Origin: Mesorhizobium sp. M2E.F.Ca.ET.219.01.1.1 | GTDB taxonomy: Bacteria > Pseudomonadota > Alphaproteobacteria > Rhizobiales > Rhizobiaceae | Length of the DNA stretch: 64,000 nucleotides | Reading direction: 5' to 3' | Assembly: GCF_004016445.2 (NCBI RefSeq) | Contig: NZ_SADT02000006.1 | Span: 248,001 to 312,000 of the forward strand | Shown: positions 42,804 to 51,853 of the stretch, one piece after another | Layout of the letters: the number at the start of each line of letters is the position of its first letter | Numbering within the stretch: position 1 is the first letter of the stretch | The notes under the pieces: generated by a model | The model's database searches: none | The model's input: the letters and a program-made list of their open reading frames with translations, nothing else | Told to the model about the DNA's origin: nothing | Position numbers and translations under genes: made by a program

Positions 42804-43619
42804 ATGATTTTGCCGACGCAGAGATTTGACTGGAACGGCACCATGATCGCCTGGGGCTCGGTCGGCTCCGGCCCCGCCATCGTGCTCGTCCATGGAACGC
42901 CCTTTTCCTCGCATGTCTGGCACCGCGTTGTCCCTGAACTGGCGCGTGACCACACGCTCTATTTTTACGATCTGCCGGGATATGGCCAGTCCGAGAAACG
43001 GGAAGGCCAGGACGTCTCGCTGGCCATCCAGAACAGAGCCTTAGCGGCGATGCTGGGGTTCTGGAAGCTGGACCGGCCGAATGTCATCGCCCACGATTTC
43101 GGCGGCGCCACAGCCCTGCGCGCGCATCTGATCGACGGCTGCAATTATGAAAGGCTGTTGTTGATCGATCCCGTGGCGGTTCGGCCCTGGGGCTCACCCT
43201 TTGTCCAGCATGTCGGGCGTCATGAATCCGCTTTCGCCGGCGTACCGGATTACATTCAGACGGCGATCCTAAAGGCCTATATTGCCGGCGCGGCCGCCAA
43301 GCCTTTGTCGGACGCCGCCCTGCAGCCCTATATCACGCCATGGACCGGCCCGGTCGGCCAGCCCGCCTTCTATCGGCAGATCGCGCAAATGGACCAGCGT
43401 TTCACCGACGAAGTCGAACCGCTCTATCGTGATTTCCGCTGCCCGGTGGCCTTGCTGTGGGGAGAAGAAGACCGCTGGATCCCGCCGCAGAGCGGCACGA
43501 AGCTAGCGACCATGCTGCCGGATTGCAGCTTGACGCTCATTCCAGGCTCCGGGCACCTCATGCAGGAAGACGCGCCCGAAGCCATTGTCGCCGCAGCCCT
43601 GCGCTTCTTCGCCGGCTGA
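42804..43619 (+). CDS. Alpha/beta hydrolase with Asp nucleophile
   Basis: This 271-residue hydrolase has the oxyanion motif HGTP at residues 30-33, nucleophile elbow AHDFGG with D98, the acid in WGEEDRW near residue 223, and catalytic H251 in GSGHLMQ. An Asp nucleophile places it with haloalkane dehalogenases, fluoroacetate dehalogenases and epoxide hydrolases rather than esterases. CGAGGAACC precedes the ATG at 42804; a frame from 42771 is less likely. Monocistronic; substrate unknown. Confidence 0.92.
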   Translation: MILPTQRFDWNGTMIAWGSVGSGPAIVLVHGTPFSSHVWHRVVPELARDHTLYFYDLPGYGQSEKREGQDVSLAIQNRALAAMLGFWKLDRPNVIAHDFGGATALRAHLIDGCNYERLLLIDPVAVRPWGSPFVQHVGRHESAFAGVPDYIQTAILKAYIAGAAAKPLSDAALQPYITPWTGPVGQPAFYRQIAQMDQRFTDEVEPLYRDFRCPVALLWGEEDRWIPPQSGTKLATMLPDCSLTLIPGSGHLMQEDAPEAIVAAALRFFAG

Positions 43620-43628
43620 GCGGTTCAT

Positions 43629-43778
43629 TCAGCTGGCGAGATGCGGGAACAGGCCAAGCAGGCCGACGACGATCAGATAGAGCGCGACGATGTAGTTGAG
43701 GAGCCGCGGCATCACCAGGATCAGCACGCCGGCGATCAGCGAAATCAGCGGCGTCAGCGCGAGCGAGTGGATGGTCAT
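43629..43778 (-). CDS. Small DUF3096-type membrane protein
   Basis: A 49-codon gene encodes MTIHSLALTPLISLIAGVLI followed by LVMPRLLNYIVALYLIVVGL and a short LFPHLAS end: two hydrophobic segments with a Pro-Arg turn, as in DUF3096 proteins. AAGGAAAGGATC is placed just upstream of the ATG at 43776-43778. It is convergent with the alpha/beta hydrolase gene, its stop 10 bases from that stop. Confidence 0.88.
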   Translation of the reverse strand: MTIHSLALTPLISLIAGVLILVMPRLLNYIVALYLIVVGLLGLFPHLAS

Positions 43779-43837
43779 CTGGGGATCCTTTCCTTCGACG
43801 GGCGCGAACGCCCGTCAGACAAGGCTGCGGAGATAGC

Positions 43838-43927
43838 GAGGTTCACCGTTTCACGGAAACGATGAACCTCGGTGTTTGACGGAATTTCCGGACGGACAAC
43901 CGCTCAGACCTTTCCTGGAATTGCTCG
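43838..43927. repeat. Intergenic mosaic repeat, copy 4, with hairpin
   Basis: A 15-bp hairpin (GAGGTTCACCGTTTC / GAAACGATGAACCTC, one mismatch, ACG loop, 43838-43870) joins a diverged unit copy (GGAATTTCCGGACGGACAAC to CTGGAATTGCTC). It lies upstream of the DUF3096 gene and downstream of the FeeM-like gene. Confidence 0.9.
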
Positions 43928-43965
43928 AATAACGGCGCAGCCGGCGAAAGGTTCACAACCTGCGT

Positions 43966-44730
43966 TCAGGCAGCCGCGCGAAAGAATTTTGCCGTCGGCA
44001 CGATCGACAGAGGCGTCAGCCGGTTGATGGCCGGATTACCGAACATGAGCCGCTGTTCCATCGGCGTCGATCTGAAGAACGGCAACCGGTCGAGTATTCG
44101 GTGAAAATTCGCTTCATTGCCGGAAATTTCGAACAATGCGAGCGGAGGAATAACGCCCGGAAACGCCTTGCCCTCGGTCATCTGCTTTGCGCTGAAGAAG
44201 CGGGCATAAAAAGCGGAATGCTCCAGCTTGATCGGGATGAACATCGCGGTCTGGCGGAAATAGCAGTAAGCCACCATGCAAATCCTGAGGGTCAGGAAAG
44301 GCAGGACTCCCGGCGCCGGGGCGAGGTCCGGGTCGGTTGCGAACCGGGTTCCGTCGATGAAAGTCTCTCCGCGGGCAAGCCGCTCGGCCAATATTTCCGG
44401 ATAGGCGTCGACGGAGGGCGAGTAGGGATGCTCGCGGGTGATGTAGTGCAGCCGCAATGTGCTTACCAGGTGGCCGTCGAAATAGACGCCGAACCTGTAG
44501 GAATTCGGCAGATTGTCCCAGCGGTCCTCGAACATCCCGCCGGCGATCGGACCACACATACCTGAGCGCCGATAGGAGTTGTAGCGGAGCCGATAGATCG
44601 CCTCCAGATCTTCGCCCCCGGTGATGAGACGATACTCGACATGGTCCAGTAATTGCATCATCGATTGGTTAAGCGCGGAGTCCATCCTCGCGCCGGCGCC
44701 AGCCGAAGCACTCTTCCTCGCAGCATCCAT
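43966..44730 (-). CDS. FeeM-like N-acyl amino acid synthase / GNAT-fold acyltransferase
   Basis: The 254-residue protein has a core YRLITGGEDLEAIYRLRYNS near residue 34. Later come DNLPNSYRFGVYFDGHLVST and a TFIDGTRFATDP motif. This resembles N-acyl amino acid synthases (FeeM) and homoserine lactone synthase-type GNAT folds that use acyl-ACP. I chose the ATG at 44728-44730 because GAGGA lies six bases upstream; the ATG at 44736 would touch it. It may make a lipid-like signal or surfactant. No LuxR gene adjoins. Confidence 0.78.
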   Translation of the reverse strand: MDAARKSASAGAGARMDSALNQSMMQLLDHVEYRLITGGEDLEAIYRLRYNSYRRSGMCGPIAGGMFEDRWDNLPNSYRFGVYFDGHLVSTLRLHYITREHPYSPSVDAYPEILAERLARGETFIDGTRFATDPDLAPAPGVLPFLTLRICMVAYCYFRQTAMFIPIKLEHSAFYARFFSAKQMTEGKAFPGVIPPLALFEISGNEANFHRILDRLPFFRSTPMEQRLMFGNPAINRLTPLSIVPTAKFFRAAA

Positions 44731-45047
44731 TGTCATTCCTCGAATTCCGCCTGCAACTAAGGCTATTCGAGTTGAAATGGGACACAAGCTGAAAATTCGA
44801 TATTGCTGATTTACCGCTTGTTAACCTTAACGGCCGGGCCAATTTTCGCAGATTCTCTAAGCAAAAAGCAAACTCGACGCCGACGGGCCGTCCAAGACCA
44901 CCTGCCGGCGATCCGCTGGACCATCCTAAGTTCAAGGTCTGAAGACGCCGAGGCGCAGCAAGCTTAGGTTTGCGTGAAGGCGGGCGGTGATCTCAGCGAA
45001 ATCGCAGCCCGAATGACACCACTCCGAGAGCAGTGTTGGAGTTTGGT
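44731..45047. other. Gene-free interval
   Basis: The 317 bases between the GGDEF-EAL stop and the FeeM-like start hold no convincing ORF or repeat. AT-rich sequence with GTTAACCTTAAC near 44820-44831 may be part of the promoter of the FeeM-like gene. Confidence 0.5.
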
Positions 45048-47363
45048 TCAGCTGGCTGTCCTTTTGCCGGCGATATGCAACTCCGCCGCAAATGGCCATG
45101 TGACGCTCGACATCGTCTCGATGCCTGACGCGCTGAGCGCGGCGCCGAAGAGAAAACCCTGCACGAAGTCCGGCTTGACCAGATGGATCAGCGTCTTCAG
45201 CTGCTCGAAGGTCTCGACCCCTTCGATGGTGACGGAAAGGCCCAGCGTCCGGGACAGGCCGACAATGCCCTTGAGAAGGTCGAGCGACTGCCGGTTCTGG
45301 TTCAGATCGACCAGGAACGAGCGATCGATCTTGATCTTGTCGAGCGGCAACTTGTGCAGATAGCTCAGGCTGGAATAGCCGGTCCCGAAATCGTCAAGCG
45401 CAATGCGCACGCCAAGCGCCTTCAAGTCCTCGATCGACTCACGCGTCAGCGACTTGTCGTCGAGCAATGCGGTCTCGGTGACCTCGATCTCGAGCCGGTG
45501 CGTCGCCAGGCCCGACTTGGCCAAGGCGTCCCTGACCTTCTGGACGATATCGCGGCTGCGGAAATCCTTGGCCGACAAGTTCACCGACACACTGGTCTGG
45601 GCCGGCCATTTGGCGCATTCGGCGCATGCGGCCTCCAGCACGAAGGTGCTGATGTCGGAAACGATGCCCATCTCTTCCGCCAAAGGGATGAAGACGCTGG
45701 GCGAGATTGGGCCGAGGTCGGGATGGTCCCAGCGGCAGAGCGCCTCGCAACTGGCGATGCGCATGGTGCTGACGGAGACGATCGGCTGATAGACCACGCG
45801 CAAATCCTTGGCCTGCACGGCATTGCGCAAATCCGCCTTCATCAGCTGGCGATTGCGGAAAGCGGCGTCCATGGCCGCCTCGAACAGCCGCCAGCTGTTC
45901 TTGCCAAGTTCCTTGGCCTTGTAGAGGGCAAGATCGGCCTTGACGATCATTGCATCAACCTCGGTGTCCTTGACCTTGGACAGCACCGCGCCGCCGCTGG
46001 CCTGGATGCGCAAGCCGTGGCCGGCGACGTCCACCTCACCCTGCAGATCCGCGAATATCTGGTCGAGCAAGGTGCTGAGATGGCTCTCGTCCTCGACACG
46101 GTCGAAGAAGACCATGAACTCATCGCCGCCGAAGCGGCTGACCGTGATGCCCGGCCCGGCAATCGCCGCGAGTCGCTCGGCCACGGCGTAAATCAACCCG
46201 TCGCCGACAGGATGACCGAGCGTGTCGTTGACGCTCTTGAAGTCGTCGAGATCGAGCACCGCCAGACCGCAGAGCCGCTCCTGCTCGCCGGAGGCCATGG
46301 CCTCACGGACAAGTTCGTGGAAATAGGCGCGGTTAGGCAAACCGGTCAGATTGTCGTAGCGCGCCATGAAGCGTATCTTTTCCTCCGCCTCGACGCGCGC
46401 CGTCACGTCCTCGAAGGTGACGACGCCCAGTTCCTGGCTCCCTTCACGAGCGGAGAATTCGTAGTGCTGGCCGTTTGCGAGCGAGACCAGTACCTTGCGG
46501 TCGCGACCTTCGCGCAAGGCGCGCGTCAGTTGCGCCTCGATGTAGCGGCAGTCTTTCGGGGCCAGCATACCGCCGGCGACGCCACGCATCAGGAGGCCGT
46601 GGATCGACCGCCCCAGCAGCGCGCCCGGCGATTTCAATGACATCAAATGTGCTGCCTCGGCGTTGGCGACGACCACCTTTCCGTTCGAGTCGAGCATGAC
46701 AAGACCGTGCGACATCGTATTCAGCGCCCGGTCGAACCTTTGCGCCAACTCCTTCGCCTGCCGGTGACCGATGACCGCCGAGAACAGAACGTTGCGGACA
46801 TGATCGGCGCTGCTGATGGTGACGATTGTCGTCGGAATGATCATCAGCCCGAGCACGAAGTCGGGGACGTCCATGCGCAGGAAGAGCGCAAGTGCTGGCA
46901 GCCCAATGAGGGTCACGGAAAAAATCTGCACCATGCGCCTGGAGCCGTAGCTTCGGCCGACAACCGTGAGCAGGGTGGTCAATGCCAACGACACGGACGC
47001 CAGTTCGGCGAAGCCATCGGGACGCAGGTAGATCGACACGAAACACAATGACCCCAATGCGAGGCCCTGCGCACTGCCTTTCAGAATGTAACCGCGTTCC
47101 CACGCCTCTGCCTTTTCGACAGTGGGTAAAGTGCTGCCACTCCTTTGGAAGCTGCGGATGCTGAAATAGCGCCAGAGGTTGACCGCCAACAGAAGGAAGG
47201 CGAAGCCAAGATACAGCGGATCCTGCGTCCGCAGGTAGATCATCAATCCGAGGATCCAGTAGCATAGGCCGCCGACCACCAGCATGTAGGCGTTGTCGGA
47301 CAACGCCCGCACAAACTGGATATAAACATCCGCCGGGATGTCTTCGGTCTTTGCTCTGCCCAT
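45048..47363 (-). CDS. Membrane-bound GGDEF-EAL c-di-GMP protein
   Basis: The 771-residue protein has five or six N-terminal membrane helices (to about residue 190), a PAS-like domain near 210-320 (ALNTMSHGLVMLDSNGKVVV), a GGDEF domain with intact RFGGDEF near residue 408, and an EAL domain with CEALCRW near 536. The EAL set includes DDFGTGYSSLSYL and KIDRSFL. Both catalytic motifs look intact, so it could synthesise or degrade c-di-GMP. It is transcribed alone on the minus strand. Confidence 0.95.
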   Translation of the reverse strand: MGRAKTEDIPADVYIQFVRALSDNAYMLVVGGLCYWILGLMIYLRTQDPLYLGFAFLLLAVNLWRYFSIRSFQRSGSTLPTVEKAEAWERGYILKGSAQGLALGSLCFVSIYLRPDGFAELASVSLALTTLLTVVGRSYGSRRMVQIFSVTLIGLPALALFLRMDVPDFVLGLMIIPTTIVTISSADHVRNVLFSAVIGHRQAKELAQRFDRALNTMSHGLVMLDSNGKVVVANAEAAHLMSLKSPGALLGRSIHGLLMRGVAGGMLAPKDCRYIEAQLTRALREGRDRKVLVSLANGQHYEFSAREGSQELGVVTFEDVTARVEAEEKIRFMARYDNLTGLPNRAYFHELVREAMASGEQERLCGLAVLDLDDFKSVNDTLGHPVGDGLIYAVAERLAAIAGPGITVSRFGGDEFMVFFDRVEDESHLSTLLDQIFADLQGEVDVAGHGLRIQASGGAVLSKVKDTEVDAMIVKADLALYKAKELGKNSWRLFEAAMDAAFRNRQLMKADLRNAVQAKDLRVVYQPIVSVSTMRIASCEALCRWDHPDLGPISPSVFIPLAEEMGIVSDISTFVLEAACAECAKWPAQTSVSVNLSAKDFRSRDIVQKVRDALAKSGLATHRLEIEVTETALLDDKSLTRESIEDLKALGVRIALDDFGTGYSSLSYLHKLPLDKIKIDRSFLVDLNQNRQSLDLLKGIVGLSRTLGLSVTIEGVETFEQLKTLIHLVKPDFVQGFLFGAALSASGIETMSSVTWPFAAELHIAGKRTAS

Positions 47364-47512
47364 ATCGTTGGCCCAACGCTAAGCCTTGTCATCCCACACC
47401 CGCCTTAAGAAAGGCTTAGAACCGCGCTTCATGCCGGTTGCAGAGCGTTGAGACCCGCGGGACAGATCAGGAAATTCCGGGGGTTCCAGGCGCTATCTAC
47501 GCGCCGGCGCGA

Positions 47513-50500
47513 TCACTCCGCCGCCCGAAGCGATGGCTCCGCGGGGGCTTGATTCAAACGCTCGATCAGCCGCGAGCGCTCGCCCGCCGCTTTCATGGCG
47601 CTGGCCTGCCGGACATGGCCGTAGCCGCGGATGAGAGCGGGCACTGAGGCAAGGGCCGTGGCGGCCTCGATCCGTCCCGGCGCCAAGGCGCCGGCGATGA
47701 GGTCTAGATCCCCCTCATACTCTCTCAACGCTTGCCGCTCCATGCGCCGCTCGGCCGTGTAGCCGAAAAGGTCCAACGCGGTTCCGCGCAGGCCCTTCAT
47801 CGCCGCCAGCAGCCGAAAGCCCTTCATCATCCACGGGCCGAAGCTCGATTTCCTTGGGCTACCGTCCTTGCCGCGCCGGCCGAGGATCGGCGGCGCGAGA
47901 TGGAATTCGAGCTTCTCGTAGCTCTGGAACTGCTTGGCGAGGTCGGCGGCGAAAGTGCCGTCGGTGTAGAGCCGCGCCACCTCATACTCATCCTTGATCG
48001 CCATCAGCTTGAAGAGATTCCTGGCGACGGCCTCGGTCACCGCGGTCGAGCCCGGCACGGCCTTGGCTTCGGCGGCGCGCAAGGCCGCCACGCGGTCGGC
48101 GTAGCGCCTGCCATAGGCGGCGTTCTGGTAGGCGGTGAGGAAGGCGACGCGGCGGGCGATGACCTCATCCAGCGTCTCGGCCGGTTTCGACGCCGGCTTG
48201 CCGGTCTGGGCGACCAGGCCACGCACGAAATCGGGCTGGTGCGCGGCGCGGCGGCCCCAACGAAAGGCTGCGACGTTCATGGCGACCGCTTCGCCGTTCA
48301 ATTCTATCGCCTTTTCAACGGCTTCGGCCGAAAGCGGCAAGCCGCCATGCTGGAAGGCGAAGCCAAGCATGAACATGTTGGCGCCGAGCGAATTGCCGAA
48401 CAAAGCGGTCGCCGTGCGGGTGGCGTCGAAGAAATGCGCCTTGTCGTCGCCGGCAGCCGCCCGGATCGCCTTCTTCAGCCGCTCGACCGGCAGCGAGAAG
48501 TCGGCGGAGCGGGTGAATTCGCCGGGCATGATCTCGGCAGTGTTGGCGAGGAAGATCGTGTGGCCCTCGCGCACCGCGCCCAGCACCTTCTTGGCGCCGG
48601 AGACGACGAGGTCGCAACCGAGCACGAGGTCGGCCTTGCCGGCCGAGACGCGGATGGCGTGGATGTCCTCGGGTGTCGGGGCGATGCGGACATGGGTGAA
48701 GACCGAGCCGCCCTTCTGGGCAAGGCCCGCCATGTCGATCATGCCGCAGCCCTTGCCCTCGATATGGGCGGCCATGCCGAGCACTGCGCCGATGGTGACG
48801 ACGCCGGTGCCGCCGACGCCGTCGATGATCGCCGCCCAGCCCTGGTTGCCCATGCGGAATTCAGCCGGCGCCGGCACGCCGTCCAGCGGATCGGCTCTGC
48901 CGGCAATGCCTTCGGCCTTCCTGATCTTGCCGCCATGCACGGTGACGAAAGACGGGCAGAAACCGTTGAGGCAGGAAAAATCCTTGTTGCAGCTCGACTG
49001 GTCGATCCGGCGCTTGCGTCCGAATTCGGTCTCGACCGGCTGGATCGAGACGCAGTTCGACTGCACGCCGCAATCGCCACAGCCTTCACAGACCAGCTCG
49101 TTGATGAAGACGCGCTTGTCCGGATCGGGGAAGGTGCCGCGCTTGCGGCGGCGGCGCTTTTCGGCGGCGCAGGTCTGATCGTAGAGCAGCACCGAAACGC
49201 CTTTCACCTCGCGCAATTCGCGCTGGACGAGATCGAGATCGTCGCGGTGGTGGATGGTTATGCCGGCCGGGAAATCGGCCTTGCCGGCATATTTGCCGGG
49301 CTCGTCGGTGACGACGGCGATGCGCTCGACGCCCTCGGCGCGCACTTGCCTGGCGATCATGTCGACGGTCAGGCCACCCTCATGCGGCTGGCCGCCGGTC
49401 ATCGCCACGGCATCGTTATAGAGGATCTTGTAGGTGATGTTGGCGTCGGACGACAGCGCGAAGCGGATCGCCAGCACGCCGGAATGGTTGTAGGTGCCGT
49501 CACCGAGATTCTGGAAGATATGGTCGCGCCTGGAGAACGGCGCCTGGCCGACCCATTGCGCGCCCTCGCCGCCCATGGCGGTGAAGCCGACGGTGTTCCT
49601 GTCCATCCACAGCGCCATGAAATGGCAGCCGATGCCGGCGGCGGCCAGCGAGCCGTCCGGCACCTTGGTCGAGGAATTGTGCGGGCAGCCCGAGCAGAAA
49701 AAGGGCGTGCGCGAGCCGATGTCGAGCGTGTCGGCGAGCATCGCCTGGAACTGGCGCAACTTCGCTACCCGCGCGGCAATCTCTTCCGACGGGCCGATGG
49801 TGCGCAGGATACGTTCGCCCAGCGCAATCGCTATCTCGTTCGGGTCGAGCGCGCCCTTGGCCGGAAACAGCCAGTCGCCGCGTTCGTCCTTCTTGCCGAC
49901 GATCACCGGCTGCGTGGCGGTGCCGTAGAGGTTCTCGCGCAGCTGCACCTCGATCAGCGAGCGCTTCTCCTCGACGACGACGATGGTGTCGAGGCCGCGC
50001 GCGAAATCGGCGATGTGCTGGAAATCCAACGGCCACGGGCAGCCGACCTTGAACAGGCGGATGCCGATGTGGTTCGCCGCCTGTTCGTCGATACCGATAT
50101 CCTCCAGCGCCTGGCGGACGTCGAGATAGCTCTTGCCGATGGTGATGACGCCGAGCCTGGGATTGCGGCCGCCGGAATAGATGATGCGGTTCAGCCCGTT
50201 GGCGTGGATGAAGGCGGAAGCGGCGGCGCGCTTATGTTCATGCAGCCGCTCTTCCTGGCCGAGCATGTCGATCTCGTGGCGGATGTTCAGGCCGCCCGGC
50301 GGCATGTCGAATTCGGGAATGACGATGCCCAGACGCTCGATCGAGGCGTCGACCGAAGCCGTCGATTCGATGTTGTCCTTGACGCATTTGATCGCCGCCC
50401 AGGTGCCGGCGAAGCGCGACATGGCAAAGCCGTAAAGGCCGTAGTCGATGATCTCCTGCACGCCGGCCGGATTGAGGATCGGCACCATGGTGTCGACGAA

Positions 50501-50986
50501 CAGGAACTCGGTGGCATGCGCGTTGGTCGAGGATTCGGCCATGTGGTCGTCGCCCATCAGGGCAAGCACGCCGCCATGTTTCGAGGAACCGGCAAGATTG
50601 GCGTGGCGGAAGACGTCGCCGGACCGGTCGACCCCCGGCCCTTTGCCGTACCAGACCGAGAAGACGCCGTCATGCGTGCCTTCGCCCAGCAATTCGGTCT
50701 GCTGCGAACCCCAGCAGGCGGTGGCTGCGAGCTCCTCGTTGAGGCCCGGCTGGAAGACGATGTCGGCTTGCGCAAGCTGCTTCTTCGCCCGCCACAGCTG
50801 CATGTCGAGGCCGCCCAAGGGCGAGCCGCGGTAGCCGGAAACGAATCCCGCGGTGTTGAGGCCGGCGCGGCGATCGCGCTCGCGCTGCATCAGAAGCATG
50901 CGCACAACGGCCTGCGCGCCGGACAGGAAGACGCGCTCCTTGCCAAGGTCGAACTTGTCGTCGAGCGCGACGTCGTGCAGCGTCAT
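47513..50986 (-). CDS. Indolepyruvate ferredoxin oxidoreductase, fused alpha/beta type
   Basis: This 1157-residue fusion carries the ThDP-dependent 2-oxoacid oxidoreductase domains. These include a pyrimidine-binding N-terminal part (GYRGSPLGGLDMQL near residue 50), a ThDP domain (FFCSGCPHNSSTKVPDGS near 425), an iron-sulfur region (CEGCGDCGVQSNC near 629, then SSCNKDFSCLNGFCPSF), and a C-terminal gamma domain (GVGGTGVVTIGAVLGMAA near 725). It oxidatively decarboxylates aryl pyruvates from aromatic amino acids to acyl-CoA. The very long fusion is common in proteobacteria. A 1112-residue antisense frame on the plus strand is not a gene. Confidence 0.94.
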   Translation of the reverse strand: MTLHDVALDDKFDLGKERVFLSGAQAVVRMLLMQRERDRRAGLNTAGFVSGYRGSPLGGLDMQLWRAKKQLAQADIVFQPGLNEELAATACWGSQQTELLGEGTHDGVFSVWYGKGPGVDRSGDVFRHANLAGSSKHGGVLALMGDDHMAESSTNAHATEFLFVDTMVPILNPAGVQEIIDYGLYGFAMSRFAGTWAAIKCVKDNIESTASVDASIERLGIVIPEFDMPPGGLNIRHEIDMLGQEERLHEHKRAAASAFIHANGLNRIIYSGGRNPRLGVITIGKSYLDVRQALEDIGIDEQAANHIGIRLFKVGCPWPLDFQHIADFARGLDTIVVVEEKRSLIEVQLRENLYGTATQPVIVGKKDERGDWLFPAKGALDPNEIAIALGERILRTIGPSEEIAARVAKLRQFQAMLADTLDIGSRTPFFCSGCPHNSSTKVPDGSLAAAGIGCHFMALWMDRNTVGFTAMGGEGAQWVGQAPFSRRDHIFQNLGDGTYNHSGVLAIRFALSSDANITYKILYNDAVAMTGGQPHEGGLTVDMIARQVRAEGVERIAVVTDEPGKYAGKADFPAGITIHHRDDLDLVQRELREVKGVSVLLYDQTCAAEKRRRRKRGTFPDPDKRVFINELVCEGCGDCGVQSNCVSIQPVETEFGRKRRIDQSSCNKDFSCLNGFCPSFVTVHGGKIRKAEGIAGRADPLDGVPAPAEFRMGNQGWAAIIDGVGGTGVVTIGAVLGMAAHIEGKGCGMIDMAGLAQKGGSVFTHVRIAPTPEDIHAIRVSAGKADLVLGCDLVVSGAKKVLGAVREGHTIFLANTAEIMPGEFTRSADFSLPVERLKKAIRAAAGDDKAHFFDATRTATALFGNSLGANMFMLGFAFQHGGLPLSAEAVEKAIELNGEAVAMNVAAFRWGRRAAHQPDFVRGLVAQTGKPASKPAETLDEVIARRVAFLTAYQNAAYGRRYADRVAALRAAEAKAVPGSTAVTEAVARNLFKLMAIKDEYEVARLYTDGTFAADLAKQFQSYEKLEFHLAPPILGRRGKDGSPRKSSFGPWMMKGFRLLAAMKGLRGTALDLFGYTAERRMERQALREYEGDLDLIAGALAPGRIEAATALASVPALIRGYGHVRQASAMKAAGERSRLIERLNQAPAEPSLRAAE

Positions 50987-51182
50987 CGGCTATTTCCTCT
51001 GCGGAGGCACCTCAAATCAGGCAGCCAACGTCGGAGTGGGACGCCGCAGTCTTTCGTCCCTTGGCGGTGAGGTCAAACAAAATCGCAGAGGCCAGATAAC
51101 ACGCAACAAACGGTCTGGCGAACGGCAGGTGGCGCACGCAAGATCATGCTAACCGCTTTGTGAAGAACAAAAATTTCGTGAC

Positions 51183-51308
51183 AGGGCGGTTCGCCATTTC
51201 ACTGAAACGGCGAACCGCCCTATCTTTTTGTTTTTGACGCAATTCCGGACGGAAGGCTCCGGCGAAGACGCCGAGCCCAACCGCTCCACACTTTTCCTGG
51301 AATTGCTT
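51183..51308. repeat. Intergenic mosaic repeat, copy 5, with hairpin and insertion
   Basis: An 18-bp hairpin (AGGGCGGTTCGCCATTTC / GAAACGGCGAACCGCCCT, one mismatch, ACT loop) joins a unit copy interrupted within GGAA...ACCGCT by about 27 extra bases (GGCTCCGGCGAAGACGCCGA...). The insertion is itself an imperfect palindrome. Confidence 0.9.
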
Positions 51309-51322
51309 TAACGCTGCGCGTT

Positions 51323-51853
51323 TCAGGTCGCTTTCGAGCAATCCGGCTTCTGAGCATCGGGCAGCTTGCCGTCAGGGTGGCCGGCAAGGTCAGGGTTGAG
51401 CTCGTATTTCGGTCCGATCACCAGTGGCCGGTCCGGCAGCATCGTCTGGTCCTCGGACGAGGTCATTGTGGTGTCGATGCTCTGCAGCAAGGTGCCGTTG
51501 GAATCCTCGATGCGGATCGAGACGCTGTAGGGCTTGTCCTTGACCACGCAGGTGAGCGGCGGGCTGGTCAGCGTGATATGCGGCAGCTTCGGCCAGATCT
51601 TCTGGTTGACGACGAGCGGGTCGCCGCCGGCCGGGTTCTGGAAGCTGACGACCGCGACCTGGCCGTCGACCATCGGCCGCAGCGGCTTCAGCGTGATGAC
51701 ATAGGTGGCGATGGCCAGCCGATAGTTGAACTCGAACAGTTTTCCCGAGATGGCAAAGAGCTGGTCCTTGCCGGTGTCGCGGCAGGCGCCGAGCGCGATT
51801 GTGGCGACCAGGGCGGCGGCGACCAGGGCCGAACGCGAAAATTTTCTAAGCAT
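51323..51853 (-). CDS. Predicted lipoprotein
   Basis: The 176-residue protein has a lipoprotein signal (MLRKFSRSALVAAALVATIA, then LGAC with Cys near residue 24). A beta-rich domain follows, with a second Cys in LTCVVKDKPYSV and a C-terminal PDCSKAT that may form a disulfide. I do not recognise the family. Its start overlaps the 3' end of the CGNR gene by 8 bases, so the two are coupled. Confidence 0.8.
   Translation of the reverse strand: MLRKFSRSALVAAALVATIALGACRDTGKDQLFAISGKLFEFNYRLAIATYVITLKPLRPMVDGQVAVVSFQNPAGGDPLVVNQKIWPKLPHITLTSPPLTCVVKDKPYSVSIRIEDSNGTLLQSIDTTMTSSEDQTMLPDRPLVIGPKYELNPDLAGHPDGKLPDAQKPDCSKAT

Noticed and set aside
47732..51070. 1112-codon plus-strand frame
   Set aside because: It lies wholly antisense to the indolepyruvate oxidoreductase gene, is low-complexity Arg/Ala/His-rich, and has no domain.
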